Assembly: GCF_033446685.1 (NCBI RefSeq)
Contig: NZ_JAWQLY010000006.1
Location: 201,752 to 265,751, forward strand
Length of the DNA: 64,000 nucleotides
Direction: 5' to 3'
DNA from: Modicisalibacter sp033446685
Lineage (GTDB): Bacteria; Pseudomonadota; Gammaproteobacteria; Pseudomonadales; Halomonadaceae
Part shown: positions 24,760-32,975 of the stretch, one piece after another
How positions within the stretch are numbered: the first letter of the stretch is position 1
How the letters are laid out: every line of letters starts with the position of its first letter
Made by a program: the position numbers and the translations under genes
The notes under the pieces: generated by a model
Seen by the model: only the letters and a program-made list of their open reading frames with translations
What the model was told of the DNA's origin: nothing
Database searches by the model: none

Positions 24760-27672
24760 TCAGTGCCCGGTCGACTCCTGCGCCTTGTGCGCTGCGTCGA
24801 GCACCTGTCGACAGCCGGGGCCGGCTCCCTCCCCAAGCCCCGGTTCCACCCAGGGCAGAATGGCCAGCGGAGGCGCCGCCAGCGCCCCAAGGACAGACAG
24901 CACTCCGCGCACGATCAGTTCACGGGAGACCACATCCACTTGCGGGTTGGTGATGGTGCCCTGCAACCTGACCGGCGAGTCGGAGGCCGGCAGACTGGGG
25001 TCCTTGGGGTGCGCCTCGAAGACCAGATCGAATCGCTCATGATCCAGGTCGATCTCCCCGCCGCCGGTGATGTTCGAGTCGGCGGTGCTGAGGAAGAACT
25101 GCTCGACCGCGGCAACGCCGCTATCCGCATCCAGCCGGGTGTAGGCACAACGCATGGGCACCTTGTCGGCATCATACAGCGCAGCCATGAGCGCTTCGCT
25201 GACATCGAGGCCCAGCGCCTCTACCAGCAGCATGTCCAGGCGGCCTCCGGACAGCGCCAGTTCCAACCGGCCATTCAGGCTGGCCATCAGCTCGTCCATC
25301 AAGCCGCCGGCGAAGCGGACCCGTCCCTGCCCCCCCAGGGTTCCGGCGGAATCCTCGGCGATCTCGGGTGCCCCGGCACGCCGCAGAATAGGCTTGAGAT
25401 TGACCTGGCGAGCCGACAGGTCCAGGTCGCCATCCAGCGCCTGGCCATGGGCATCCATTCGCACATGCGCGACGACGATGCCGCCACCGACCCCCATACG
25501 CAGCGGATCGAGCGTCAGCACGCCGCGCTCCAGGGTCATATCCAGCGATACATCGGACAGCGGGACGTACTCGGAAGCGACACTGCCCGCACTGTAGCGA
25601 ACCTTGGCGTCCATCCTGCGCAGCCCTTGAAGATCCCATTCACGATCGGAGAACAGCCCCTGCCGGCCCTCTTCCTGGCGGGCCTGCGCCTGCTGGGCGG
25701 GCGAGGCGGCTTCTCCGCCTCCCGTCTCCGGCGCACTCCCGGTGAGCGGCGCCAGGTCATCGAGATCCAGCCGCTGCGAGTGCAGGGTCGCCCAGAGCAT
25801 GTTGCGCTCCCCCAGGCGGAGACGAGCGTCGCCGCCGACATCGCTGTTGCCGAAGGTGCCGTCCAGGTTGAGCAGCCGGACCAGGTCGCCCCTGACGCGT
25901 AGCGCCCCCTGGATTTGGTAGGGCGGCAAGGCGGGAAGGTTCAGCCCCGTCAGCTCGTTGAGACGGGCCGGGTTGGGCCCCGACAACCGGACCGAGGCCT
26001 TGATCCGACCGAGCTCCAACGGCTTCTCGATCGTCCCGTCGACATGCAGCTCGGACCGGTCGGAGCTGACCCACCCCTTTACGGGGTACGGTTTGTCGGG
26101 ATCGCGAAGATTGAGCAGCGGCCCGACCTTCAGGTCGTACTTGAACGACTCTCCGTTGTAGCGCCCGTGACCCTGCAGATGGACGCCGGTCGTCGAGATG
26201 CCCTCGAGATCGGCGGCATCGGCGTTCACGTGCAGGAACAGATCCTGCGAGGGCAGGCGATAGTCGAGCGAGGTGTTCTTCAGTGCCAACTCCCCCTGCG
26301 AGAAGCGGGCATGCAGCTGGCCGCCCAGGACACCCTGAACGTCACTGCCCAGCGGGGCCAGGGCCTCCTCCAGGTCGAATCGGGACAGCTGCGCATCGAT
26401 GTTGCCGCCCAGTGTCTGTGGCTGGATGCGCAGGACGCCCTGGGCCGTCAACGCGCCCCGGTCCTGTTCCAGGTGCAGGTTCTGGATATCCAGCCGGCCA
26501 GCCTCGAGGCTGCCCTTCAGTGCTACATCGTGCACCGCGGTATCGGCATAGGCGAGGCGGTCGACCGTCAGATCGACCTGCGCATCGAATTCCTGCAGCG
26601 GCGCCAGCTGCTGCGCCAGCCGTTGGTCCCAAGGCATCGACTGATCGTCGTCCTCTCGGCCGGCCTGCGGCGTCTTATCGTCGCCGAGCAACCCCCAGCG
26701 CGACAGGTCGATTCGGTCGGCCTGGAGCTGGGCGGTGACCCTGGGCCGCGCTCCGCCCAGGGCGACGCCGACCGAACCTTGCACGTGGCTCTCGCCCAGT
26801 CGGGCCGTGGCGCTTTGCAGCGACCACTGTCGATCCTGATGGCCGAGGTGGCCGTGCAGTTCGAACGACGGCAACTCAAGCGCGGGACGACCGACCAGTC
26901 TGGCCAGGTTCGCCGTCTGGGGAGCGGACACGTCCAGTTGACCTTCCAGGTTGGCCGGTTGGGTGACGTCGGCAAGCCGACCCTCGAAGCTCGCCTGCAA
27001 CTGGCCGAGATGGCCCTGCAGGGTGACCGGGTAGGCATTGGCAGGATCGCCCGCCAGCGCCTTGGACGGTGCCCCGCCATGGCCGCTGAGTGCGAGCGGC
27101 AAACCCTGAAGGCGCCCCTGCGCTTCGATCATCAGCTCGCGGGCACCGTCTCCCGCGCTGCGGGTATGGAAATCGACGCTCAGGTCCGCCTCCAGGTTGG
27201 GATCCCGGTAGGTCAGATGCCCGTCGTCGATCTTGACGATATCCGGGCTTATGCCAAGCCCGCCATCCTGCTGACCTTTCTGTCCGGTCAGCCCCTGCCA
27301 GTTCGACGTACCGTCTTCGCGCCTGGCGAGATGGATCACCGGCCGGCCGAGCGCGAGCCGTTGCAGTTCGAGATTGCCCTTCAGCAGGGCGCCGGGATCC
27401 ACGGCAATTTCCAGCGTCTTCAGGTCGAGCATCCGGTCATGCCCCGCCCAGTCGGGGTTGGCAACGCCTATCTCCTCGAGGCGCACCGTCAGCGGCCAGC
27501 CCCAACCGATGTCCAGACTGCCGATCTCGACGTCACGGCCATTCAGGCGCTGGCTGACCTGCCCCTCCAGCCATTCGCGGGCCCATGGCGACTCGAGGAG
27601 GACCATGCCGCCCGCCAGCAATGCCAAGAGACAGACCAGCGTTACGAGAAGTCGTCGAGCTGCCTTGACCAC
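24760..27672 (-). CDS. AsmA family protein
   Basis: The 970-residue protein has one N-terminal membrane anchor (LLVTLVCLLALLAGGMVLL) and a long beta-rich periplasmic part. The N-terminal AsmA-type domain (GRDVEIGSLDIGWGWPLTV; LQRLALGRPVIHLAR) and the C-terminal AsmA_2-type region (LSGGRLDMLLVEALGLDV; ITGGGEIDLDHERFDLVFEA) are recognisable. AsmA-like proteins (AsmA, TamB, YhdP) form hydrophobic-groove bridges thought to move phospholipids to the outer membrane. It is longer than E. coli AsmA (617) and comparable to other large members. It diverges from mutS and is followed by pncC. Confidence 0.85.
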   Translation of the reverse strand: MVKAARRLLVTLVCLLALLAGGMVLLESPWAREWLEGQVSQRLNGRDVEIGSLDIGWGWPLTVRLEEIGVANPDWAGHDRMLDLKTLEIAVDPGALLKGNLELQRLALGRPVIHLARREDGTSNWQGLTGQKGQQDGGLGISPDIVKIDDGHLTYRDPNLEADLSVDFHTRSAGDGARELMIEAQGRLQGLPLALSGHGGAPSKALAGDPANAYPVTLQGHLGQLQASFEGRLADVTQPANLEGQLDVSAPQTANLARLVGRPALELPSFELHGHLGHQDRQWSLQSATARLGESHVQGSVGVALGGARPRVTAQLQADRIDLSRWGLLGDDKTPQAGREDDDQSMPWDQRLAQQLAPLQEFDAQVDLTVDRLAYADTAVHDVALKGSLEAGRLDIQNLHLEQDRGALTAQGVLRIQPQTLGGNIDAQLSRFDLEEALAPLGSDVQGVLGGQLHARFSQGELALKNTSLDYRLPSQDLFLHVNADAADLEGISTTGVHLQGHGRYNGESFKYDLKVGPLLNLRDPDKPYPVKGWVSSDRSELHVDGTIEKPLELGRIKASVRLSGPNPARLNELTGLNLPALPPYQIQGALRVRGDLVRLLNLDGTFGNSDVGGDARLRLGERNMLWATLHSQRLDLDDLAPLTGSAPETGGGEAASPAQQAQARQEEGRQGLFSDREWDLQGLRRMDAKVRYSAGSVASEYVPLSDVSLDMTLERGVLTLDPLRMGVGGGIVVAHVRMDAHGQALDGDLDLSARQVNLKPILRRAGAPEIAEDSAGTLGGQGRVRFAGGLMDELMASLNGRLELALSGGRLDMLLVEALGLDVSEALMAALYDADKVPMRCAYTRLDADSGVAAVEQFFLSTADSNITGGGEIDLDHERFDLVFEAHPKDPSLPASDSPVRLQGTITNPQVDVVSRELIVRGVLSVLGALAAPPLAILPWVEPGLGEGAGPGCRQVLDAAHKAQESTGH

Positions 27673-27879
27673 ACTCCCTCCCTGGTTCAGTCATTCATGC
27701 ATCGAGCGTTCCGTCTCTCGTCCCTGAGTGACGAAACGCATTAGTAAGAGCGTAGACGACAAGCTCCTGTCAGGTCCGCACATGTGGGCCTGTCTCCCCC
27801 TGAGCGGACTGCGCTAGAATGTCCGGCCAGCAAACGCCCCAAAGCGACCAGCCCACTGTCACACGGGAATGCGAAGTTC

Positions 27880-30471
27880 ATGCAAGACGCGGTCGAGACG
27901 AAAAGTCCTCAGCACACGCCCATGATGGCGCAGTATCTGAAGATCAAGCGCGAGCATCCCGACGTGCTGCTCTTCTATCGCATGGGCGATTTCTACGAGC
28001 TGTTCTTCGACGACGCCAAGCGCGCCGCGCAGTTGCTCGACATCACGCTCACCGCGCGCGGCCAGTCGGGCGGCAAGCCGATTCCAATGGCCGGGGTGCC
28101 CTACCACAGCGCCGAAGGCTACCTGGCGCGGCTGGTCAAGTCGGGCGAGTCGGTGGCGATCTGCGAGCAGATGGGCGACCCGGCGACCAGCAAGGGGCCG
28201 GTGGATCGCCAGGTCGTGCGCATCGTCACGCCCGGTACGCTGCACGACGAGGCGCTGCTCGATGCCAGGCGCGACAACCTGTTGCTCGCCCTGCACTGCC
28301 AGGGCGAGCGCTGGGGGCTGGCCTGGCTGGAGCTCTCCAGCGGCCGCTTCAGCGTGCTCGAAGTGGACGGCGAGGCCGACATGCTGGCCGAGGTTCACCG
28401 CCTGCAACCCGCCGAACTGCTGGTCGGCGATGCCCAGGATCTGCCGCCGGCGATCGGCGAACGCGCCGGACTCAAGCGCCAGAGCGCCTGGCTGTTCGAC
28501 CTGGAATCGGCCACCCGCCTGCTGTGCGACCAGTTCGGCGTCGCCGACCTGCGCGGCTTCGGCTGCGCCCATCTGGAATGCGCGCTGACCGCCGCCGGGG
28601 TGCTGGTCGACTACGCCCGCGACACCCAGCGCTCGCGGCTGCCCCACGTCACCCGGCTGGGCGTCGAGAATCGCGACGACGCGGTGGTGATCGACGCCGC
28701 CAGCCGCCGCAACCTGGAGATCGACGTGAACCTCGGCGGCGGCACCGACAACACCCTGGCCAGCGTACTCGACACCACCGCCACGGCGATGGGCTCGCGG
28801 CTGCTCAAGCGCTGGCTCAACCGTCCGCTGCGCGATCGCGAGCAGGTCGCCGGGCGCCAGGGCGCGGTGCAACTGCTGCTGCAAGACGACCTGTTCGAGA
28901 GCCTGCGCGCCACGCTCAAGCCGATCGGTGACGTCGAGCGGATCCTCGCCCGCGTCGCCCTGCGCAGCGCCCGCCCCCGCGACCTGGCGCGCCTGCGCGA
29001 TGCCCTGGCCGCGCTGCCCGAGTTGCAGGCGACGCTGGCCCCGCTCGACGAAGGCACCGCCCTCGACGCGCTCAAGCGCCACATCCGGCCCTATCCGGAG
29101 CTCGCCGAGACGCTGACCCGGGCGCTGGTCGAAAGCCCGCCGGTGGTGATCCGCGACGGCGGGGTGATCGCCGACGGCTTCGATGCCGAGCTCGACGAGG
29201 TGCGCGGGCTGGCCGAGAACGCCGGCACCTACCTGGTCGAACTCGAGAGCCGCGAACGCGAACGCACCGGGCTGGCCGGTCTCAAGGTCGGCTACAACCG
29301 GGTGCACGGCTATTTCATCGAGATTCCGCGCGCCCAGGCCCGCGAAGTGCCGGCCGACTATATCCGTCGCCAGACGCTCAAGAATGCCGAGCGCTTCATC
29401 ATCCCCGAACTCAAGGAGTTCGAGGACAAGGCGCTGTCCGCCAAGTCGCGCGCCCTGGCCCGCGAGAAATTGCTCTACGAAAGCCTGATCGACACGCTGG
29501 GTGCCGAGCTCGAGACACTGCAGGCCAGCGCCCGCTCGCTCGCCGCGCTCGACGTGCTGGCGGCCTTCGCCGAGCGCGCGCTGGCGCTCGAGCTGACGCG
29601 TCCGCATCTCACCGACAGCCCGGGGCTGACGATCCACGGCGGTCGCCATCCGGTGGTCGAACACGTCAGCGATGCCCCGTTCGTGCCCAACGACCTGCGG
29701 CTCGACCCGAGCCGCCACATGCTGGTGATCACCGGTCCCAACATGGGCGGCAAGTCGACCTACATGCGCCAGGCGGCGCTGATCGCCCTGCTCGCCCACA
29801 GCGGCAGCTTCGTGCCCGCCGACAGCGCCGAGGTCGGCCCGCTGGATCGCATCTTCACGCGTATCGGCTCCAGCGACGATCTGGCCGGCGGACGCTCGAC
29901 GTTCATGGTCGAGATGACCGAGACTGCCAATATCCTGCACAACGCCAGCGCCGAGAGCCTGGTGCTGATGGACGAGATCGGGCGTGGCACCAGCACCTTC
30001 GACGGGCTGTCGCTGGCCTGGGCCAGCGCCGAGCACCTGGCCGCCACGCGCGCCCTGACGCTGTTCGCCACGCACTACTTCGAGATGACCGCGCTCGCCG
30101 AACAGCTCGACGGCGTCGCCAACGTCCACCTGACCGCGACCGAGCATCGCGAAGGCATCGTCTTCATGCACCGGGTCGAGGAAGGTCCGGCCAGCCAGAG
30201 CTACGGCCTGCAGGTCGCCCAGCTCGCCGGCGTCCCCGCGGCGGTGGTGGCGCGCGCCCGCGACAAGCTGGCGAGTCTCGAGCAGCATGAAATCGACCAG
30301 GGCCAACGCAGCATGCCGGCCGGTACAGCGTCGCAACCGGCGCCTGCCCAACCCGACCTGTTCGCCAGCACACCGCACCCGCTGGTCGAGGAGCTCGATG
30401 GCCTGGCGCTGGACGAGCTCAGCCCGCGTCAGGCGCTCGACCTGCTGTATCGCTGGCGCGAGCGACTGTGA
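27880..30471 (+). CDS. mutS: DNA mismatch repair protein MutS
   Basis: The 863-residue protein has the mismatch-reading Phe-Tyr-Glu at residues 38-40 (GDFYELF), the clamp and lever domains, Walker A GPNMGGKST, the following YMRQAALIALLAHSGSFVPA, the Walker B region LVLMDEIGRGTSTFDG, and a C-terminal tail (DELSPRQALDLLYRWRERL). It recognises mispairs and starts repair with MutL. The ATG giving MQDAVETKSPQHTPMM matches the family start; the frame extends 32 codons upstream without support. A possible -10 box (TAGAAT, 27815-27820) lies upstream. fdxA follows on the same strand, as in Pseudomonas. Confidence 0.98.
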   Translation: MQDAVETKSPQHTPMMAQYLKIKREHPDVLLFYRMGDFYELFFDDAKRAAQLLDITLTARGQSGGKPIPMAGVPYHSAEGYLARLVKSGESVAICEQMGDPATSKGPVDRQVVRIVTPGTLHDEALLDARRDNLLLALHCQGERWGLAWLELSSGRFSVLEVDGEADMLAEVHRLQPAELLVGDAQDLPPAIGERAGLKRQSAWLFDLESATRLLCDQFGVADLRGFGCAHLECALTAAGVLVDYARDTQRSRLPHVTRLGVENRDDAVVIDAASRRNLEIDVNLGGGTDNTLASVLDTTATAMGSRLLKRWLNRPLRDREQVAGRQGAVQLLLQDDLFESLRATLKPIGDVERILARVALRSARPRDLARLRDALAALPELQATLAPLDEGTALDALKRHIRPYPELAETLTRALVESPPVVIRDGGVIADGFDAELDEVRGLAENAGTYLVELESRERERTGLAGLKVGYNRVHGYFIEIPRAQAREVPADYIRRQTLKNAERFIIPELKEFEDKALSAKSRALAREKLLYESLIDTLGAELETLQASARSLAALDVLAAFAERALALELTRPHLTDSPGLTIHGGRHPVVEHVSDAPFVPNDLRLDPSRHMLVITGPNMGGKSTYMRQAALIALLAHSGSFVPADSAEVGPLDRIFTRIGSSDDLAGGRSTFMVEMTETANILHNASAESLVLMDEIGRGTSTFDGLSLAWASAEHLAATRALTLFATHYFEMTALAEQLDGVANVHLTATEHREGIVFMHRVEEGPASQSYGLQVAQLAGVPAAVVARARDKLASLEQHEIDQGQRSMPAGTASQPAPAQPDLFASTPHPLVEELDGLALDELSPRQALDLLYRWRERL

Positions 30472-30538
30472 GGGCCGGCATTCATGGCGGCCGGTCCAGA
30501 CGGGTATGTTTCCATGGCCAAACGTTCCATAGCGCCGC

Positions 30539-30568
30539 TTGCCGACCCCTATCGCTCAGCACTAGAAT
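30539..30568 (+). promoter_or_regulatory. Putative fdxA promoter
   Basis: TTGCCG (30539-30544), an 18-base spacer and TAGAAT (30563-30568) lie in the mutS-fdxA gap. A second -10-like TATAAC follows at 30593-30598. Either would give a leader of over 100 bases ahead of fdxA. Confidence 0.4.
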
Positions 30569-30710
30569 TAGCGCCCAATTAGAAGTGGGTCTTATAACGA
30601 CCCCGGCGTTTATAACCAGCCAACGTGCGCCCGGCATTGCCGTGACGGCAGCCGACACAACGCCGGACATCGAGCGTACTGCGCCACGACCATGACTCGA
30701 GGGAGTTCCC

Positions 30711-31034
30711 ATGACATTCGTCGTCACCGAAAATTGCATTCGTTGCAAATACACCGACTGCGTCGAGGTCTGCCCCGTCGATTGCTTCTATGAAGGGCCG
30801 AACTTCCTGGTGATCGACCCTGATGAATGCATCGATTGCGCGCTGTGCGAACCGGAATGCCCGGCCGAGGCGATCTATTCCGAGGACGAGCTGCCGGACG
30901 ATCAGAAGCAGTTTCTCGAGCTCAACGCCGAGCTCGCCGTGGTCTGGCCCAACATCACCGAGAAGAAGGATCCACCGGCGGACGCCGAGGAGTGGGACGG
31001 CAAGAGCGGCAAGCTGGAACAGCTCGAGCGCTGA
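30711..31034 (+). CDS. fdxA: Ferredoxin FdxA (7Fe type)
   Basis: The 107-residue ferredoxin begins MTFVVTENCIRCKYTDCVEV. It has cysteines C9, C12, C17, C21 and C25 for one cluster and the motif CIDCALCEPECP for the second, the arrangement of [3Fe-4S][4Fe-4S] ferredoxins of the Azotobacter FdI/FdxA type. The acidic C-terminal extension is also typical. It is an electron carrier of uncertain partners. GAGGGAG lies seven bases before the ATG. It follows mutS and is convergent with the predicted RsmZ-like RNA, the Pseudomonas arrangement. Confidence 0.96.
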   Translation: MTFVVTENCIRCKYTDCVEVCPVDCFYEGPNFLVIDPDECIDCALCEPECPAEAIYSEDELPDDQKQFLELNAELAVVWPNITEKKDPPADAEEWDGKSGKLEQLER

Positions 31035-31053
31035 CTACCCATGAGTCATACCA

Positions 31054-31075
31054 GTGCCATGCCTGAGCATGGCAC
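31054..31075 (+). terminator. Hairpin after fdxA (possible terminator)
   Basis: GTGCCATG and CATGGCAC form a perfect 8-bp stem with a 6-base loop, 20 bases past the fdxA stop. There is no immediate T-run, so it may be a weak terminator or only a 3' stabilising hairpin. Confidence 0.4.
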
Positions 31076-31164
31076 GCCCGCCGCCCTGTCTGTTGTTCCC
31101 CTTGAAATCCACGCGAGAAGTCCACACGCAAAGCCGGCGAGAAGCCCAAAAAAGCCTCGCCCAT

Positions 31165-31188
31165 AAAAAAGGCGGCCCGAAGGCCGCC
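31165..31188 (-). terminator. UUCG-loop intrinsic terminator of the predicted RsmZ-like RNA
   Basis: On the minus strand GGCGGCC-TTCG-GGCCGCC is followed by six T residues. It is a textbook rho-independent terminator with a stable tetraloop. It is over 440 bases from the eno stop, so it more likely ends a separate short transcript. Confidence 0.9.
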
Positions 31189-31345
31189 CGCTCTATACCC
31201 TTTTCTCGGGCAATCCCTTGCCCGCTCCTTCGACCGCTTCCTTATCCGCCAGCCGCGTCCTGCGACGCCGGATGGGTCGTCCTGCTGCATCCCTTGGCAT
31301 CCTGCCCGTGGAGTCGAGCTAGACAAGTCGCTTCCCAAAAATCCC
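31165..31345 (-). ncRNA. rsmZ: Predicted RsmZ/CsrB-family CsrA-sequestering small RNA
   Basis: The 599-base gap between fdxA and eno has no credible gene, but its minus strand looks like a CsrB/RsmZ-type RNA. Eleven GGA motifs lie between 31390 and 31210, eight of them within 31214-31302. They include AGGATG, AGGGATG and two GCAGGACG. Two sit in hairpin loops: GGCA-GGA-TGCC (31296-31306) and GGGCA-AGGGAT-TGCCC (31208-31223). The RNA would end at a UUCG-loop terminator. Upstream lie a 40-base AT-rich stretch and an 18-bp GacA-type box. In Pseudomonas rsmZ likewise sits convergent to fdxA next to mutS. The 5' end is not settled; starts near 31310, 31345 (TTGTCG-N16-CACAAT promoter) or 31412 are all possible. 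Known members titrate CsrA/RsmA. Confidence 0.72.
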
Positions 31346-31419
31346 GAAGCCATTGTGCCCGATAGCGACGAGGCGACAATGGGTCCTTCTTGGTCGCGGC
31401 CCACCCGATCTCGAACGAG

Positions 31420-31459
31420 TTATTTAAATTTGTTTAAAAACAATTATTTATAAATAAAA
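31420..31459. other. Extreme AT-rich stretch between GacA box and RNA
   Basis: Forty bases contain only three G or C, in a region otherwise well above 60% GC. The stretch lies between the GacA-type box and the GGA-rich part, so it may be promoter/UP-element DNA or a site for a nucleoid protein. Several poor -10/-35 matches overlap in it and none stands out. Confidence 0.5.
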
Positions 31460-31482
31460 CCAAGCTCGACACAAGCTCGTTT

Positions 31483-31500
31483 TGTAGGGAATTTCTTACA
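31483..31500 (-). promoter_or_regulatory. GacA-type upstream activating sequence
   Basis: On the minus strand TGTAAG-AAATTC-CCTACA matches the GacA box consensus TGTAAG-N6-CTTACA at all but one of the twelve conserved positions. It lies upstream of the predicted RsmZ-like RNA, 140-190 bases from the likely start, similar to the distance in Pseudomonas rsm genes. Binding by a GacA/UvrY/VarA-type response regulator is inferred. Confidence 0.72.
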
Positions 31501-31590
31501 CGCGGCGAGGCTTTGACTGACAGCCGCCCATGATTGGCGTCGTGAGGCGGTGAGGCATGGCCGCCAAGGCAGGAAATGCACGATCAGCAA

Positions 31591-31622
31591 CGTCGCCGCC
31601 GGGCGGGGGCCCGGCGGCGACG
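31591..31622. repeat. Long GC hairpin just past the eno stop
   Basis: CGTCGCCGCCGGGC and its exact complement form a 14-bp stem with a GGGG loop, 11 bases downstream of the eno stop codon. No T-run follows on the minus strand, so it may work as a 3' end stabiliser or a rho-assisted or otherwise non-canonical terminator of the pyrG-kdsA-eno transcript. Confidence 0.55.
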
Positions 31623-31633
31623 GTTGGCATCGC

Positions 31634-32929
31634 TCAGTGCTGGCCCTTGATGGCCTTGAGCCCGGGATAGGTGGCCTTGTCGCCGAGCTCCTGCTCGATC
31701 ACCAGCAAACGGTTGTACTTGGCGACGCGGTCCGAGCGGCTCAGCGAGCCGGTCTTGATCTGACCCGCGCAGGTGGCCACGGCCAGATCGGCGATGGTGG
31801 TGTCCTCGGTCTCGCCGCTGCGATGCGAGATCACCGCGGTGAAGCCGGCGTCCTGGGCCATCTTGATCGCATCCAGGGTCTCGGAGAGCGAGCCGATCTG
31901 GTTGAACTTGATCAGGATCGAGTTGCCGATCTGCTCGTCGATGCCGCGCTTGAGGATCCGCGTATTGGTCACGAACAGGTCGTCGCCGACCAGCTGGATC
32001 TTGTCGCCGAGCTTGTCGGTCAGTGTCTTCCAGCCATCCCAGTCGGACTCGTCCATGCCGTCCTCGATCGACACGATCGGATAGTCGCCGCACAAGCCGG
32101 CCAGGTAGTCGACGAAGCCGGCGGCATCGTAGGACTTGCCCTCGCCCGCCAGGTTGTACTGACCGTCCTGGTAGAACTCGCTGGAGGCGCAATCGAGCGC
32201 CAGGGTAACGTCCTTGCCGAGCGTGTAGCCGGCGTCGGACACCGCCTGCTTGATCGCCGCCAGGGCATCGGCGTTGGAGGCGAGATCCGGCGCGAAGCCG
32301 CCCTCGTCGCCCACCGAGGTGGACAGCCCGCGCCCGGCGAGCACCTTCTTCAGCGCATGGAAGATCTCGGCACCCACCCGCAGCGCTTCGCGGAAGTTCG
32401 CCGCGCCTACCGGCTGGATCATGAATTCCTGGATGTCGACGTTGTTGTCGGCATGCTCGCCGCCGTTGAGGATGTTCATCATCGGCACCGGCATGCTGTA
32501 GCGGCCCGGCTGGCCGTAGAGCTCGGCGATATGCGCGTAGAGCGGCACTTCCTTGCTGACCGCCGCCGCCTTGGCCGCCGCCAGCGACACGGCAAGAATC
32601 GCGTTGGCGCCGAGCTTGGCCTTGTTGTCGGTGCCATCGAGCTCGAGCATGGCGTCGTCCAGGGCGCGCTGATCGCGCGCGTCCTTGCCCAGCAGCGTGT
32701 CGCGAATCGGGCCGTTGGCCGCCGCGACCGCCTTGAGCACCCCCTTGCCCAGGTAGCGCGACTTGTCGCCGTCGCGCAGCTCCAGCGCCTCGCGGGAGCC
32801 GGTCGAGGCACCACTCGGCGCACAGGCCACGCCCTTGGCGCCGTCGTCGAGTACCACCTCGGCCTGCACGGTGGGGTTGCCGCGGGAATCGAGCACCTCG
32901 AGGGCGCGGATTTCGACAATCTTGCTCAT
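31634..32929 (-). CDS. eno: Enolase
   Basis: The 431-residue glycolytic enzyme interconverts 2-phosphoglycerate and phosphoenolpyruvate. It starts MSKIVEIRALEVLDSRGNPT and has the catalytic/metal regions SGASTGSREA, GDEGGFAPDL, SIEDGMDESDWDGW, GDDLFVTN, KFNQIGSLSET and the enolase signature ISHRSGETEDTTIADLA. In related bacteria it is also part of the RNA degradosome. AAAGGACG lies ahead of the ATG; the open frame continues upstream but without the family sequence. It is the third gene of pyrG-kdsA-eno. Confidence 0.98.
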   Translation of the reverse strand: MSKIVEIRALEVLDSRGNPTVQAEVVLDDGAKGVACAPSGASTGSREALELRDGDKSRYLGKGVLKAVAAANGPIRDTLLGKDARDQRALDDAMLELDGTDNKAKLGANAILAVSLAAAKAAAVSKEVPLYAHIAELYGQPGRYSMPVPMMNILNGGEHADNNVDIQEFMIQPVGAANFREALRVGAEIFHALKKVLAGRGLSTSVGDEGGFAPDLASNADALAAIKQAVSDAGYTLGKDVTLALDCASSEFYQDGQYNLAGEGKSYDAAGFVDYLAGLCGDYPIVSIEDGMDESDWDGWKTLTDKLGDKIQLVGDDLFVTNTRILKRGIDEQIGNSILIKFNQIGSLSETLDAIKMAQDAGFTAVISHRSGETEDTTIADLAVATCAGQIKTGSLSRSDRVAKYNRLLVIEQELGDKATYPGLKAIKGQH

Positions 32930-32975
32930 CGTCAGTCGTCCTTTGTCAGCGTTGAGTGAAGGCTCACGGCTCCGC

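Noticed and set aside
30955..31404. 149-codon minus-strand open frame across the fdxA-eno gap
   Set aside because: Its composition is Arg/Ser/Gly-rich without family features, and it runs through the intrinsic terminator and into fdxA. The GGA-rich RNA reading explains the region better.
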